Assembly: GCF_038002605.1 (NCBI RefSeq)
Contig: NZ_JBBOCT010000001.1
Location: 2,604,001-2,668,000, forward strand
From: Bacillus sp. FSL K6-3431
Lineage (GTDB): Bacteria; Bacillota; Bacilli; Bacillales; Bacillaceae_C
DNA: 64,000 nt
Reading direction: 5' to 3'
Under the pieces are notes generated by a model, which did not search any database, was not told the DNA's origin, and saw nothing but the letters and a program-made list of their open reading frames with translations. The position numbers and the translations under genes were made by a program. This document shows, piece after piece, positions 17,043 to 26,125 of the stretch (position 1 is its first letter; each line of letters opens with the position of its first letter).

Positions 17043-17595
17043 CTCCAGCTTTTTATATTCCTGTAATGCCCGCTATCTCATAAAAATAATATTACTATAT
17101 AGGAAGGAAAACAACCACAATACAAAATCACAAATGGTAAAATGATATAACTTTTCACCCATTTTAAAACATTTTTCAGTATGCCTAATTTCTCCGCCTT
17201 ACTTTTCTCTAATCTGAATGAAGAAATTGTTGGTAATGTAATTATTTCAGCCACTTTATGTCCTTAAGACGGGCAAAAACTGATGGTTTTTTAAAAAAAT
17301 CACTGAATATATATCAGGGAGGTAGAAATCTGAAATTGCATTCACTTCATATGAAAAAGTTGCGTAGACACATTGCTACAAAAGTGTTGTTTCCGATTTG
17401 ATAATCTTTTTAGTGAGCTACTAAATTTTCAATTTTAACTATCTCTTTTGATTAGGAAGGAACTAAGCTATCTATATATGGGAAGGAAATAAACCTGATA
17501 GAATTATGCCTGTACTAATGCAACGAGAATGGCCAATGATCAACTATAAAAAGTAATGCTATTTTGTGGTACACCTTGAATAACTTTTGAAATCT
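17043..17595. other. intergenic region without recognisable feature
   Basis: AT-rich, many stops in all frames. It lies upstream of the acidic membrane protein and downstream of the FAD oxidoreductase gene, and should hold the promoter of the former, which I could not place. Confidence 0.3.
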
Positions 17596-17632
17596 GAAAA
17601 GCTATCCCTCGTTTGACAAGGGATAGCCTTTA
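17596..17632 (-). terminator. terminator of the importer/oxidase operon
   Basis: GGCTATCCCT pairs with AGGGATAGCT on the minus strand around TGTCAAACG and is followed by TTTTC. It lies 76 bases beyond the FAD oxidoreductase stop codon. Confidence 0.75.
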
Positions 17633-17707
17633 TAGAATTGCCAGTACTGGATAACCACCTTCGTGTATTTTAAATACTGATATAATACTCCATTCATTTT
17701 GATTAAA

Positions 17708-19945
17708 TTAGTAAACCCTTATTGCTACTATCTCTGCGCTGGATGCTCCATTTGTATTTTCTACGACTATTCTTAATGTATTCGATTCGATATCATTACT
17801 AAAGAGATGGTGTTGCTTTCGTTTCCGATTACCTTTTTCTTCATGGATCACCACCCGTTTTCCATCCCTTTTTATTTCCAATCTATAGTCTTTTACAAGT
17901 TCAGGGATAATATCAAATGGTGTCTTGTGATGGTGTAAGTTTATTAGATCCTCATTAACATCATCATTAAAAATTACTTGCACTTCTTTAATGGTTATAG
18001 GTTGATTCCATCCCAACTCTGCCCATTCTTCCGTCCCATCCGTCATTTCACCAGATACCCACATATGTGGTCCCCCATATGGACGGTTATATCCATCAAT
18101 TAATTTTCCTGCTGAAAATGCATTCGTTTCTGGGTATACTTTTATACAAAAAGCTTTTCGGACAAACGGGCTCATATTCCAACGAGTAACCTCTTGTTTC
18201 GGCAGTTGATGTGACTCTTTTTCATTATTCTTGTCCTTCAAATAGGCTAATATCCCAGTTGTTGATTGATTAGAAACATGTAATCTTATATCTTTATTTT
18301 CTTTTATAATAATAAAAGCGTTTTGAGCATCTGCCGGGTGCCAAGGAAGATTAACTGAAACCCATTGGTGGGCACCTTTTTCGATTGATACTCTTTCACT
18401 CAATTGTTTCACCGCCGGTATATAATTCTCCATTTTCCCAGTATCCCATAGCTCTACTTCAAGAATTGTATCCGCTTCTGCGTCTAACAATAACTCAATT
18501 TGATCCAAAGTTGGTTCGATTGGAATATGCAAACCAACATCAGCTGTTAATGCATATGTCTGACTGGAATCAGCAACGATCAATTGCTTTCTTTCGCTTG
18601 AAGAACGTAATATAGCCTTTTGAGCAAGATCATTCTCATCTGTATTACTAATTCCAATTAAGGAAGCATCTTGCTTTAATAACACTTGCTGCAGCTCCTT
18701 TAAATGGTTTTCGTATAACCCTCTCGGAGATGTTCCTTTTTGAAAAGAAAGAGCTGCACCTGTTCCTGCCGCTTCACCAATGACCGCACAAGTTGCCATT
18801 ACTCGCGTTGTCCCAAAAGCGACATGGGAGGCGCTAATATTCCTTCCAGCAAATAAGAGATTAGATACATTTTGTGAATATAACGAACGAAATGGAATAT
18901 GATAAACTCCGTCCATGTGTAAATGTTTCGCTCCGCCCTCTTCCGCGTACATCCCTTGAGGTGGATGAAGGTCTATGGACCAGCCTCCAAATGCGACATC
19001 ATCTTCATATCGTCTTTGATTCAATATATCATTTTGATTGATAATATAATCGCCTATGAATCTTCTATATTCCCTTTTCCCTGGTAATGCCCCAATCCAC
19101 TCTAAAGTGAGATGATCGGCATCAAACTTTCCGGAGTTTTTAATATAATCCCACACACCGTATATGGCAGACCATAATTCGTCTCTGATTTTCTCATTAT
19201 CATAAACAGTATCAACCTCTCCTCCCCACTCAATCCACCAATATGCACATCCATTATCGCCACTACGTATAACTCTTTTAAGCGGTATAGATGTTTTCGT
19301 GATGTCCTTTGCAAAACTCGGAGGAACGTATTTAACTGGATAACCAATATCCTTTGTGTAAAATAATATGGAGCTTCCTAACGTGATATCATCCGCCTCT
19401 TCTGGAGCCCAGTCCTCGTTGAATTCACTTTTGGCCTCTCTACCAATACGATACTTTGCCCCAGCCAAAAATCCGACTAATCCATCTCCAGTGCAATCTA
19501 AGAAAACATTACTTTCAAAGCGAATGTGACGCTCTGATCCCATCATCCAACCCGTGACAGCTGTAATTTTGCGGTTATCTTCCTTTCCTTCTGAATCCAC
19601 TTCACGCACATCCGTATTCAGGAATAATTGAATGTTTTTTTCTGCCTTCACCTTTTCTAATATAGCTAAATCCCAGTAATAAGGATTGCCTTCTGGATTC
19701 ATATACTGATTTTCAACAAATAATTCTCCCATAATACCAGTTTCTCTCGCATACCGATGAACACCATGTGCTGTTGCTCCACATACCCATACCCTTACTT
19801 CACTACTTGAGTTGCCACCGAGTACAGGTCGATTTTGAATCAGTGATACAGTTTGGCCCATTCTTGCAGCAGCAATTGCTGCACATACACCTGCTAAACC
19901 ACCACCAACAACTGTAATATCAGTTTGCACCGTTTCTTTTCTCAT
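17708..19945 (-). CDS. FAD-dependent oxidoreductase with C-terminal sugar-binding-like domain
   Basis: A 745-residue protein of the FAD_oxidored (PF12831) group. Residues 7-30 hold the dinucleotide motif VVGGGLAGVCAAIAAARMG, then PVLGGNSSSEVRVW; a second flavin motif, LFAGRNISASHVAFGTTRVM, lies near 390 with AAGTGAAL after it. Residues about 480-745 are not part of the enzyme core; the last 130 (WAELGWNQPITIKEVQVIF ... NTLRIVVENTNG) resemble an F5/8-type C beta-sandwich. No export signal is present. Start ATG overlaps the stop of the PhyH gene by one base (TAATG), so the two are translationally coupled. It probably oxidises a compound brought in by the linked importer; the substrate is unknown. 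Confidence 0.88.
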   Translation of the reverse strand: MRKETVQTDITVVGGGLAGVCAAIAAARMGQTVSLIQNRPVLGGNSSSEVRVWVCGATAHGVHRYARETGIMGELFVENQYMNPEGNPYYWDLAILEKVKAEKNIQLFLNTDVREVDSEGKEDNRKITAVTGWMMGSERHIRFESNVFLDCTGDGLVGFLAGAKYRIGREAKSEFNEDWAPEEADDITLGSSILFYTKDIGYPVKYVPPSFAKDITKTSIPLKRVIRSGDNGCAYWWIEWGGEVDTVYDNEKIRDELWSAIYGVWDYIKNSGKFDADHLTLEWIGALPGKREYRRFIGDYIINQNDILNQRRYEDDVAFGGWSIDLHPPQGMYAEEGGAKHLHMDGVYHIPFRSLYSQNVSNLLFAGRNISASHVAFGTTRVMATCAVIGEAAGTGAALSFQKGTSPRGLYENHLKELQQVLLKQDASLIGISNTDENDLAQKAILRSSSERKQLIVADSSQTYALTADVGLHIPIEPTLDQIELLLDAEADTILEVELWDTGKMENYIPAVKQLSERVSIEKGAHQWVSVNLPWHPADAQNAFIIIKENKDIRLHVSNQSTTGILAYLKDKNNEKESHQLPKQEVTRWNMSPFVRKAFCIKVYPETNAFSAGKLIDGYNRPYGGPHMWVSGEMTDGTEEWAELGWNQPITIKEVQVIFNDDVNEDLINLHHHKTPFDIIPELVKDYRLEIKRDGKRVVIHEEKGNRKRKQHHLFSNDIESNTLRIVVENTNGASSAEIVAIRVY

Positions 19946-20772
19946 TATTTATAAACTCCTTCACCGACACTTCCGTTAAACAAAGATTTTAGTGGTACCA
20001 TACTATCGTCCGGTACGTAATATTTAAACGGATTATCGTCAATTCCTCCGAGTAATTGCTTTCGAATGGGTGAAGCGTCTTTCAATAAATGATCAGGTGC
20101 GACATGATAATCAATTGGACGCATCCAAATAGGACTGTAACCCATAAATACTTGCCTCCTTATGAATTCCGAATTATTTGGAGCGCCAGCATGCCAAATG
20201 TTTTGTGGAAAAATGAAAACATCACCCGGGTATCCACACACTTGTACTTCCTCTTCTATCATTTCATTCACATTCGTATTATTCGGATTGTATGGCCGGT
20301 TATGGCTCTTTGGTATAATTTTTGTATTTCCACGATCTGGTTCAGACATATCGCTAAGAATATAGCAAGCCTTTATATAGTAGGTAGAGGTCAATCCGTT
20401 TATTTTTGGAAATGAAGGATGCGGCCCATCTTGATGCCAGTCAATAAAACTATTTGTTTTTGTTTTCTCGTTGTTCGGGTTTGGTTTACGAACGGTTAAA
20501 TGAGAAATGTGTAATTGTATATTATGTCCTAGTAAATTCACAATTAGTGGAAGAATCGTTGGTTCATCGATTAAATTAGCAATTTCTGGATGCCTTGCTA
20601 CACTATTGTAAACATTGTAGGCTAATGATTCCTCCTCTTCTAATAGAATCTCATCTATACCACCATTCAATCGCTTCACTTTTTCTTGTGATAAAACATT
20701 CCTTAACAATAAATATCCTTGTTCCTGAAATTTGGAAATAAGTGACTGATAGTCGACCATATTTTTGCTCAT
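19945..20772 (-). CDS. phytanoyl-CoA dioxygenase (PhyH) family protein
   Basis: Fe(II)/2-oxoglutarate-dependent hydroxylase fold, 275 residues. The iron ligands are visible: H113 and D115 in DWHQDGPHPS and H194 in QNIWHAGAPNN, with an Arg pair (R205-R206) in place to bind 2-oxoglutarate. Bacterial PhyH proteins hydroxylate many small molecules, so phytanoyl-CoA itself is unlikely. It sits between a solute-binding lipoprotein and an FAD oxidoreductase, which suggests stepwise oxidation of an imported compound. A ribosome site AGGAGGAAT precedes ATG 20772. Confidence 0.9.
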   Translation of the reverse strand: MSKNMVDYQSLISKFQEQGYLLLRNVLSQEKVKRLNGGIDEILLEEEESLAYNVYNSVARHPEIANLIDEPTILPLIVNLLGHNIQLHISHLTVRKPNPNNEKTKTNSFIDWHQDGPHPSFPKINGLTSTYYIKACYILSDMSEPDRGNTKIIPKSHNRPYNPNNTNVNEMIEEEVQVCGYPGDVFIFPQNIWHAGAPNNSEFIRRQVFMGYSPIWMRPIDYHVAPDHLLKDASPIRKQLLGGIDDNPFKYYVPDDSMVPLKSLFNGSVGEGVYK

Positions 20773-20812
20773 TTAATTATTCCTCCTAGCATTTAAGTTG
20801 ATTATAAAATAG

Positions 20813-20847
20813 GGTGCGAAGGAAGCTATTTTTTCCTTCTTCGCATC
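20813..20847 (-). terminator. intercistronic hairpin after the lipoprotein gene
   Basis: GCGAAGAAGGAA pairs with TTCCTTCGC on the minus strand, without a long T run. It lies between the solute-binding protein and PhyH genes and may partly stop transcription, or protect the abundant upstream mRNA. Confidence 0.6.
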
Positions 20848-20853
20848 TTTGGT

Positions 20854-22380
20854 TTATTTGACTAAGCCGAGAGCCTTCAACTGTTCTTCTGCAGAATTTG
20901 TATATGTTTCATAATTAAAGGTTGTATTCAACGTTTCTAGGAAATCATCATACTCATCCAATGAACGATTACCATACAAGAATTTAACAGTTTCCTCTTC
21001 TGTATACCTATCAGCATCCCCTGGATTATAACTATCTGGAATATTAATGAAACCGTTTAATGTTTCTATTCTCGGTTGATTTGCTGCAAAACCCATCTCG
21101 TCTATGGCATATTTAAAACGCCCTTCTAGGTATTCTATTTCTGGACGACCTGTAAATTGGTAGAGCCAAACATATCCCAGTTCTTGTGTTCCTAATTCTG
21201 TTAATACCGGCTTTCCATCCTCCATATTAAAATGTTCCCCCTCGATCCCATATTGAACAAGATTTGCTCCTTCATCATGAGATACATAATTAAACAGTTC
21301 AATTATTCTCTTCAATTTCTCTGGATCTTTTTCGAGTGCTTTTGGTACTCCATACATGCCCGGAGTTGCACCAATATCCCATGACCCTGTAAATTCTCCT
21401 CCTGGACCATTGAAAGCCTTAACCTGCACCCACTTTGCATCCGAATTAACTGCATACATTTGTTCAACAAACTCCGGCTTTGTCATATTGGGCCAATCAA
21501 TATAGATAATACCCGCTTGTCCCTGGAACGCCTTTTGTTGATGCTGCAAACCGGTATTTGTAATGATCTCAGGCTCCACAACACCTGCTTCAATCATTTC
21601 ATTGATTAAGCTTAGTGCCTCTTTCATTCTAGGTGCAAAATAGGAATTCATTAGTTTTTCATCTTCTATATAAAAACTCCCTGGGCTACCCATTCCATAT
21701 GCTCCAAATATCGGTTCAAATGTACTTATTCCATTCCCCGTAAATCCATACGTATCAGCCTTGCCATTACCATCCGGATCCTTTTTAGTAAATGCTTTCG
21801 CCAACTCAAATAGCTCATCTAAAGTAGCAGGAACTTCCATATTTAAAGCATCCAACCAATCTTGTCTGACCCAATATGTGCTATAAGGAATTTGCGGCGC
21901 TTTCGCAATCGCATATAGCCCCTCATCAACGGTCGCTTTCAAAATACTATCCTCACCAACAAAATCGATTGTAGGCTTCAATTCTTCTAAGTAAGGCGTC
22001 AAATCAAGTAACAAACCTTTTTTTGCGTATTCTTTCAATAAAGTACGATCCAATTGCATGAGATCTGGGTAGTCGCCTCCAGCCATCCGGATATTCAATT
22101 GGCTTTTGTAATCATCAAAGGATCCAAACAGATTCAAGTTAATATCTGTATTTAAGGCCTCATCAATTCCTGCTTTAATGAAATCACTTGCTGCATCAGG
22201 TGGTGTCGCACCTCCACCAGAACCTACTACCTCAATTTTCATTACATGAGTATTCTTATCGGTACCTGCCTCCTTTTTACTCGCACCTGTTTTTGTACTT
22301 TCTTCTCCTGTACAAGCAGACAATAAACCTAGTATTAAAAGCATAATGAAAACTATTGGAACTAAGAATTTTCTCCCCAT
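20854..22380 (-). CDS. solute-binding lipoprotein, LplA/YtcQ type
   Basis: A 508-residue substrate-binding protein of the family that pairs with LplB/LplC-type permeases. The signal peptide ends in lipobox LLSAC (Cys near residue 23) followed by a Ser/Lys-rich linker. Typical features are GGDYPDLMQLDRTLLKEYAKKG, QIPYSTYWVRQDWLDAL and DGNGKADTYGFTGNG. ATG 22380 is preceded by AAAAGGGG; in-frame ATGs at 22398 and 22386 have no such site. It should deliver an oligosaccharide or a similar ligand to the two permeases encoded directly upstream. Confidence 0.92.
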   Translation of the reverse strand: MGRKFLVPIVFIMLLILGLLSACTGEESTKTGASKKEAGTDKNTHVMKIEVVGSGGGATPPDAASDFIKAGIDEALNTDINLNLFGSFDDYKSQLNIRMAGGDYPDLMQLDRTLLKEYAKKGLLLDLTPYLEELKPTIDFVGEDSILKATVDEGLYAIAKAPQIPYSTYWVRQDWLDALNMEVPATLDELFELAKAFTKKDPDGNGKADTYGFTGNGISTFEPIFGAYGMGSPGSFYIEDEKLMNSYFAPRMKEALSLINEMIEAGVVEPEIITNTGLQHQQKAFQGQAGIIYIDWPNMTKPEFVEQMYAVNSDAKWVQVKAFNGPGGEFTGSWDIGATPGMYGVPKALEKDPEKLKRIIELFNYVSHDEGANLVQYGIEGEHFNMEDGKPVLTELGTQELGYVWLYQFTGRPEIEYLEGRFKYAIDEMGFAANQPRIETLNGFINIPDSYNPGDADRYTEEETVKFLYGNRSLDEYDDFLETLNTTFNYETYTNSAEEQLKALGLVK

Positions 22381-22437
22381 CGCCATTCCCCTTTTCATAT
22401 ATAGTTGCTAAATCAGATCTCATAATATATATATGAG

Positions 22438-23295
22438 TCATCCTTTAACCGAGCCTAACAGCATTCCTTTCGTGAAATGCTTTTGAATAAATGGGTAAAC
22501 AACAATAATAGGTATACTTGCTAATATCACTGCAGCCATCTGCATCGTAACCGTTGGCAGAGTTACATCTGGGTTATCCAATGTATTTTGCGTTTGTAGC
22601 AATATATCACGTACAACAACTTGAAGCGGGAAGAGACTAGTATCGGTTATATACATGATTGCTTGAAAAAATTCATTCCAGTGCCCAACAGCATAGAATA
22701 AACCTATGGTCATCATCACAGGTACAGACAACGGCAAAACAATTTTAAATAAGATCCTAAGTTCACCTGCTCCATCTATCCGCGCAGATTCAAAAAGGTC
22801 CTCCGGCAAATTCTCATAAAAGCTTTTCATAATCAATATATTAAATGTCCATATTGCATTTGGTATGATCATTGCCCAGACAGAATTTATCAGCCCAGTT
22901 GCCTTTACAATTAAATAAGTTGGGACAATCCCCCCGCTGAAAAGCATAGTAAAAACGACTAAAAGGAGGAAAAATGATCTACCAGGTAACTTTTTTCTAC
23001 TTAATGGATATGCCATTAATACAGTTAAGATAAGGTTTACTATTGTCCCCACAACAGTAATAAAAATTGTCACTCCGAAGGCATGGATAATATTAGAATG
23101 AAAGAGTAAATGTTTGTAAGCTTCCAATGTAATAATCTTTGGAAAAAGAACAAATCCCCCATTTTTTAATACCTCACTATAAGGTGTCAGTGATACTGCC
23201 AAAACGAACATTAATGGGAAGAAGCAAATGATGGCAACACTAGTTAAAATAATAAAAGTAACTGTATCAAATATTTTGTCATCTGTAGATTTCAC
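22438..23295 (-). CDS. ABC importer permease, LplC/YtcP type
   Basis: A 285-residue inner-membrane permease with six predicted helices. The EAA loop that contacts the ATPase is LFESARIDGAGELRILFKIVLP, and the C-terminus ends YPFIQKHFTKGMLLGSVKG, usual for this group. GTG 23295 lies six bases after GGGAGGGGG, and its GTGA overlaps the stop of the upstream permease by four bases. No ATPase gene is in the cluster; in Bacillus these importers borrow MsmX, so a shared ATPase is likely. Confidence 0.93.
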   Translation of the reverse strand: MKSTDDKIFDTVTFIILTSVAIICFFPLMFVLAVSLTPYSEVLKNGGFVLFPKIITLEAYKHLLFHSNIIHAFGVTIFITVVGTIVNLILTVLMAYPLSRKKLPGRSFFLLLVVFTMLFSGGIVPTYLIVKATGLINSVWAMIIPNAIWTFNILIMKSFYENLPEDLFESARIDGAGELRILFKIVLPLSVPVMMTIGLFYAVGHWNEFFQAIMYITDTSLFPLQVVVRDILLQTQNTLDNPDVTLPTVTMQMAAVILASIPIIVVYPFIQKHFTKGMLLGSVKG

Positions 23296-24254
23296 CAAAT
23301 ACCCCCTCCCCATTTTTTTGCTGTATTATTTGCTCCAAGGATTAGCACAAATCCAATCATAGATTTGAATAAGCCAACAGCCGCCGCAATACTGAAGTCC
23401 ATTCTTTCTAATCCCGTTCTAAACACCCAAGTATCTAAAATATCAGCAACTGGATATACATGAATATTGTACAAAATATAAATTTGATCAAATCCAGCAT
23501 CTAATATACTACCAATCCGTAATATCAATAATAGAAAGATTACATTCCTTATCCCGGGAAGTGTGATATGCCATATCATTTTCATCCTACTCGCGCCATC
23601 TATTTTCGCTGCTTCGTATAAGGAGGGATCTATCCCTGCAATGGCCGCAAGATAAATAATCGCCCCCCATCCAAGGTTTTGCCATCCATCTGATAATACT
23701 AATACCGACCGAAACCAATCTGTTGAAGTTAAAAATGGCAGAGCAGATCCGCCCAGTTCAGTAATCCAACGATTAATAAGACCTGTACTTTGTGAAAGAA
23801 AAGCATTAAGAATTCCGTAAATGATTACCCAAGATAGAAAGTGAGGCATATAGCTTAATGTTTGAACCCACCTTTTAAACCATATAACCCTACATTCATT
23901 TAATAAAATCGCTAAGATGATGGAGGGAATCATACCAACCAATAATTTATAAAAACTGATTAAAAAGGTATTAGTTAATAGTTGAGTAAAATAAGGTGAC
24001 TCATAAAACGTTTGAAAATGCTTATACCAAGGATCTGCCCAAGGGCTCTTCAAAATACCTTCAACTAAGTTGTAATCTTTAAAGGCAATAATAACCCCAT
24101 ACATCGGCAAATATTTATAGACAAAAAACCAAATAACTCCAGGTAGCAACATCACATAAAACGCTCTAAAACTCCATGCATAGGATAATTTCTTTTGAAA
24201 TGGGGTCTTGCCTTTGTAAACACTTTCATTTTGTAACACCAGCTTTTCCTTCAT
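23292..24254 (-). CDS. ABC importer permease, LplB/YteP type
   Basis: A 320-residue permease. Helices start with VMLLPGVIWFFVYKYLPMYG, the family hallmark. The EAA loop is SLYEAAKIDGASRMKMIWHI. I place the start at ATG 24254 after AAGGGGG; the frame is open to 24326, but that stretch has no ribosome site. It ends in GGGIW, overlapping the next permease by four bases. It is preceded by the bidirectional hairpin that ends the histidine kinase transcript, so its own promoter must lie in 24255-24320; TACAAT on the minus strand near 24291 is a possible -10. Confidence 0.93.
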   Translation of the reverse strand: MKEKLVLQNESVYKGKTPFQKKLSYAWSFRAFYVMLLPGVIWFFVYKYLPMYGVIIAFKDYNLVEGILKSPWADPWYKHFQTFYESPYFTQLLTNTFLISFYKLLVGMIPSIILAILLNECRVIWFKRWVQTLSYMPHFLSWVIIYGILNAFLSQSTGLINRWITELGGSALPFLTSTDWFRSVLVLSDGWQNLGWGAIIYLAAIAGIDPSLYEAAKIDGASRMKMIWHITLPGIRNVIFLLLILRIGSILDAGFDQIYILYNIHVYPVADILDTWVFRTGLERMDFSIAAAVGLFKSMIGFVLILGANNTAKKWGGGIW

Positions 24255-24318
24255 TATCATTCCCCCTTCCCTTTTACCATCTCTCACTATGTATTGTATA
24301 AAGCGAGTGAAGAAAAAA

Positions 24319-24370
24319 ATATACATAAAAAAGACAAAACTGTTTCAAATTTTGTCTTTTTTATGTATAT
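24319..24370 (-). terminator. terminator after the YesM-type kinase gene
   Basis: Perfect 21-base arms (ATATACATAAAAAAGAC... and ...GTCTTTTTTATGTATAT) around a 10-base loop, followed by a T run on the minus strand. The gene for the kinase ends at 24371. It separates the regulator genes from the importer genes. Confidence 0.9.
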
Positions 24371-26119
24371 TCAAAATATTACAGATAAGGAAACTCTTAC
24401 AACCGTTCCTACCTGACTTTTGGAAGCAATCTTTATCCCATATTCTGTACCGAAGTGAATTTGAATTCTATCATGGACATTTTTTAACCCTACATTATTA
24501 AATCCTACATATTTTTCCGTGGTTCTCTCAGTCTTTAATAATCCTTCTAATACAGATTTTTCCATTCCGATTCCATCATCTCGGATATATAGAATTAAAT
24601 CTTTTCCGGATATCCTTCCTTTGATTGATATTAACCTTTTGTCTTTACACGGTGCAACCCCATGAATAATCGCATTTTCAATGATTGGTTGGAGTGTCAA
24701 ACTCATTATTTTACACTGAAGAGCAGATGCATCTATTTGTATGTTTAAATCAAATTTATCACCAAAACGGATATGTTGAATGTATGCATATTGCTTAATT
24801 CCTTCGATTTCTTCAGCTAATGTGATAAATTCAGAACTTTTATTAAAACTAAAAGATAATAAACTGACTAAGGCTCTTATTGTTTCCCGTACTTCTGTTA
24901 TTTTATGCTGTTTTGCCAAACTACCGATGCACGCTAGTGTATTATACAAAAAATGAGGGCTTATCTGGCTTTGTAGCATCTTTAATTCATAATCTTTCTT
25001 CTTCGCTTCCATTTCTTTCAAATCTCTTACTAACCTTTTAATCCGATCCATCATCGCATTATAACTATTCGCTAAGTGGCCAAATTCATCCTCACGATTT
25101 AATGAAATACTGGGGATGTTTTCTATATCTTTCACTTTATCCATCTTAGATACTAACTGCCGAATCGGATGAGTAATAAAATATGTCATCATAATGGAGA
25201 ATAGCAATATGGTCAAAACCCATAGACCAACTGTGTTACGGAAACTTTGATAAAGCGCTTGAATATTTTTGTAAAAATACTGCTTATCAATTAAAGTGAT
25301 TAAATTCCAACGCAAACGATTGCTATTTGATTTAATGGATACTAGCGCATTAGTCGTTCCTTCAACCTCATCGATGCCAGTCTCCAATGTATATAATTCA
25401 TCAACAAATGGTGCTTTCAGTTCTTTCAAATAATTATGTTCATATGGCAAAAGTGGATGGCGTGGTTCAACAGAAATGATATTTCCTTGTTCAGATAAGA
25501 TAGTAAATGTTCTACTTTCACCTCCTAGCAGAGGGGATAACTTCCGCTCCATGGAATCTAAATTCATTTCTACTATGGCAACCCCTACCGATTCGTACTT
25601 GTTATTAGTGATTGGAATAACAAATGCAATCGTTTCTCCTGAAATAGGTGAATGGTATGGCTCACTCCAGTTTAATCCTCCATAGTTTTCCTTTGATAGT
25701 TCAACCATTGCTTTCAGATTGGGATTTCCAAGAATGTCGTAATAAACTTGTTTGCTTGAGTAAATCTTTCCATCTTCTCTTATCATATAAAATGCACTTA
25801 TTAAAGAACGATTATTATCTCCATATTCCCTTAGAAAAATTTCTGCCTCTTCTTCATTGTTTATTTCTAAAAGATAATCTTGTGACGAAAGATAAATCAG
25901 TATATTTTGAATACTCTCCAAATAGGTATCTATTAAATGATTAGCTTGTTCTATTAATAAATTCGAATCATTTATTAATTGCATTTTATACAGTCTCTCT
26001 GTTTCTGTTAAGTTTCTCCAACCTAAAGATGTAAATAAAGTGGCTGTCAAAATAAATAACGTACAAAAAACTTTAGTTGCGATGCTCCAACTTTTTATTC
26101 TCCATAGTTTACTTCTCAT
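24371..26119 (-). CDS. sensor histidine kinase, YesM/LytS type
   Basis: A 582-residue membrane sensor. Helices at about 17-33 and 297-316 bracket an extracellular dCache-like sensor (38-290); a HAMP linker follows (315-367). The His_kinase domain has QSQISPHFLYNTLACIG with the phosphorylated H389, and the ATPase domain has QPIIENAIIHG and DDGIGM. It forms a two-component pair with the response regulator encoded six bases upstream. Given the importer downstream, it probably senses that sugar or its binding protein. Confidence 0.95.
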   Translation of the reverse strand: MRSKLWRIKSWSIATKVFCTLFILTATLFTSLGWRNLTETERLYKMQLINDSNLLIEQANHLIDTYLESIQNILIYLSSQDYLLEINNEEEAEIFLREYGDNNRSLISAFYMIREDGKIYSSKQVYYDILGNPNLKAMVELSKENYGGLNWSEPYHSPISGETIAFVIPITNNKYESVGVAIVEMNLDSMERKLSPLLGGESRTFTILSEQGNIISVEPRHPLLPYEHNYLKELKAPFVDELYTLETGIDEVEGTTNALVSIKSNSNRLRWNLITLIDKQYFYKNIQALYQSFRNTVGLWVLTILLFSIMMTYFITHPIRQLVSKMDKVKDIENIPSISLNREDEFGHLANSYNAMMDRIKRLVRDLKEMEAKKKDYELKMLQSQISPHFLYNTLACIGSLAKQHKITEVRETIRALVSLLSFSFNKSSEFITLAEEIEGIKQYAYIQHIRFGDKFDLNIQIDASALQCKIMSLTLQPIIENAIIHGVAPCKDKRLISIKGRISGKDLILYIRDDGIGMEKSVLEGLLKTERTTEKYVGFNNVGLKNVHDRIQIHFGTEYGIKIASKSQVGTVVRVSLSVIF

Positions 26120-26125
26120 TTTCTT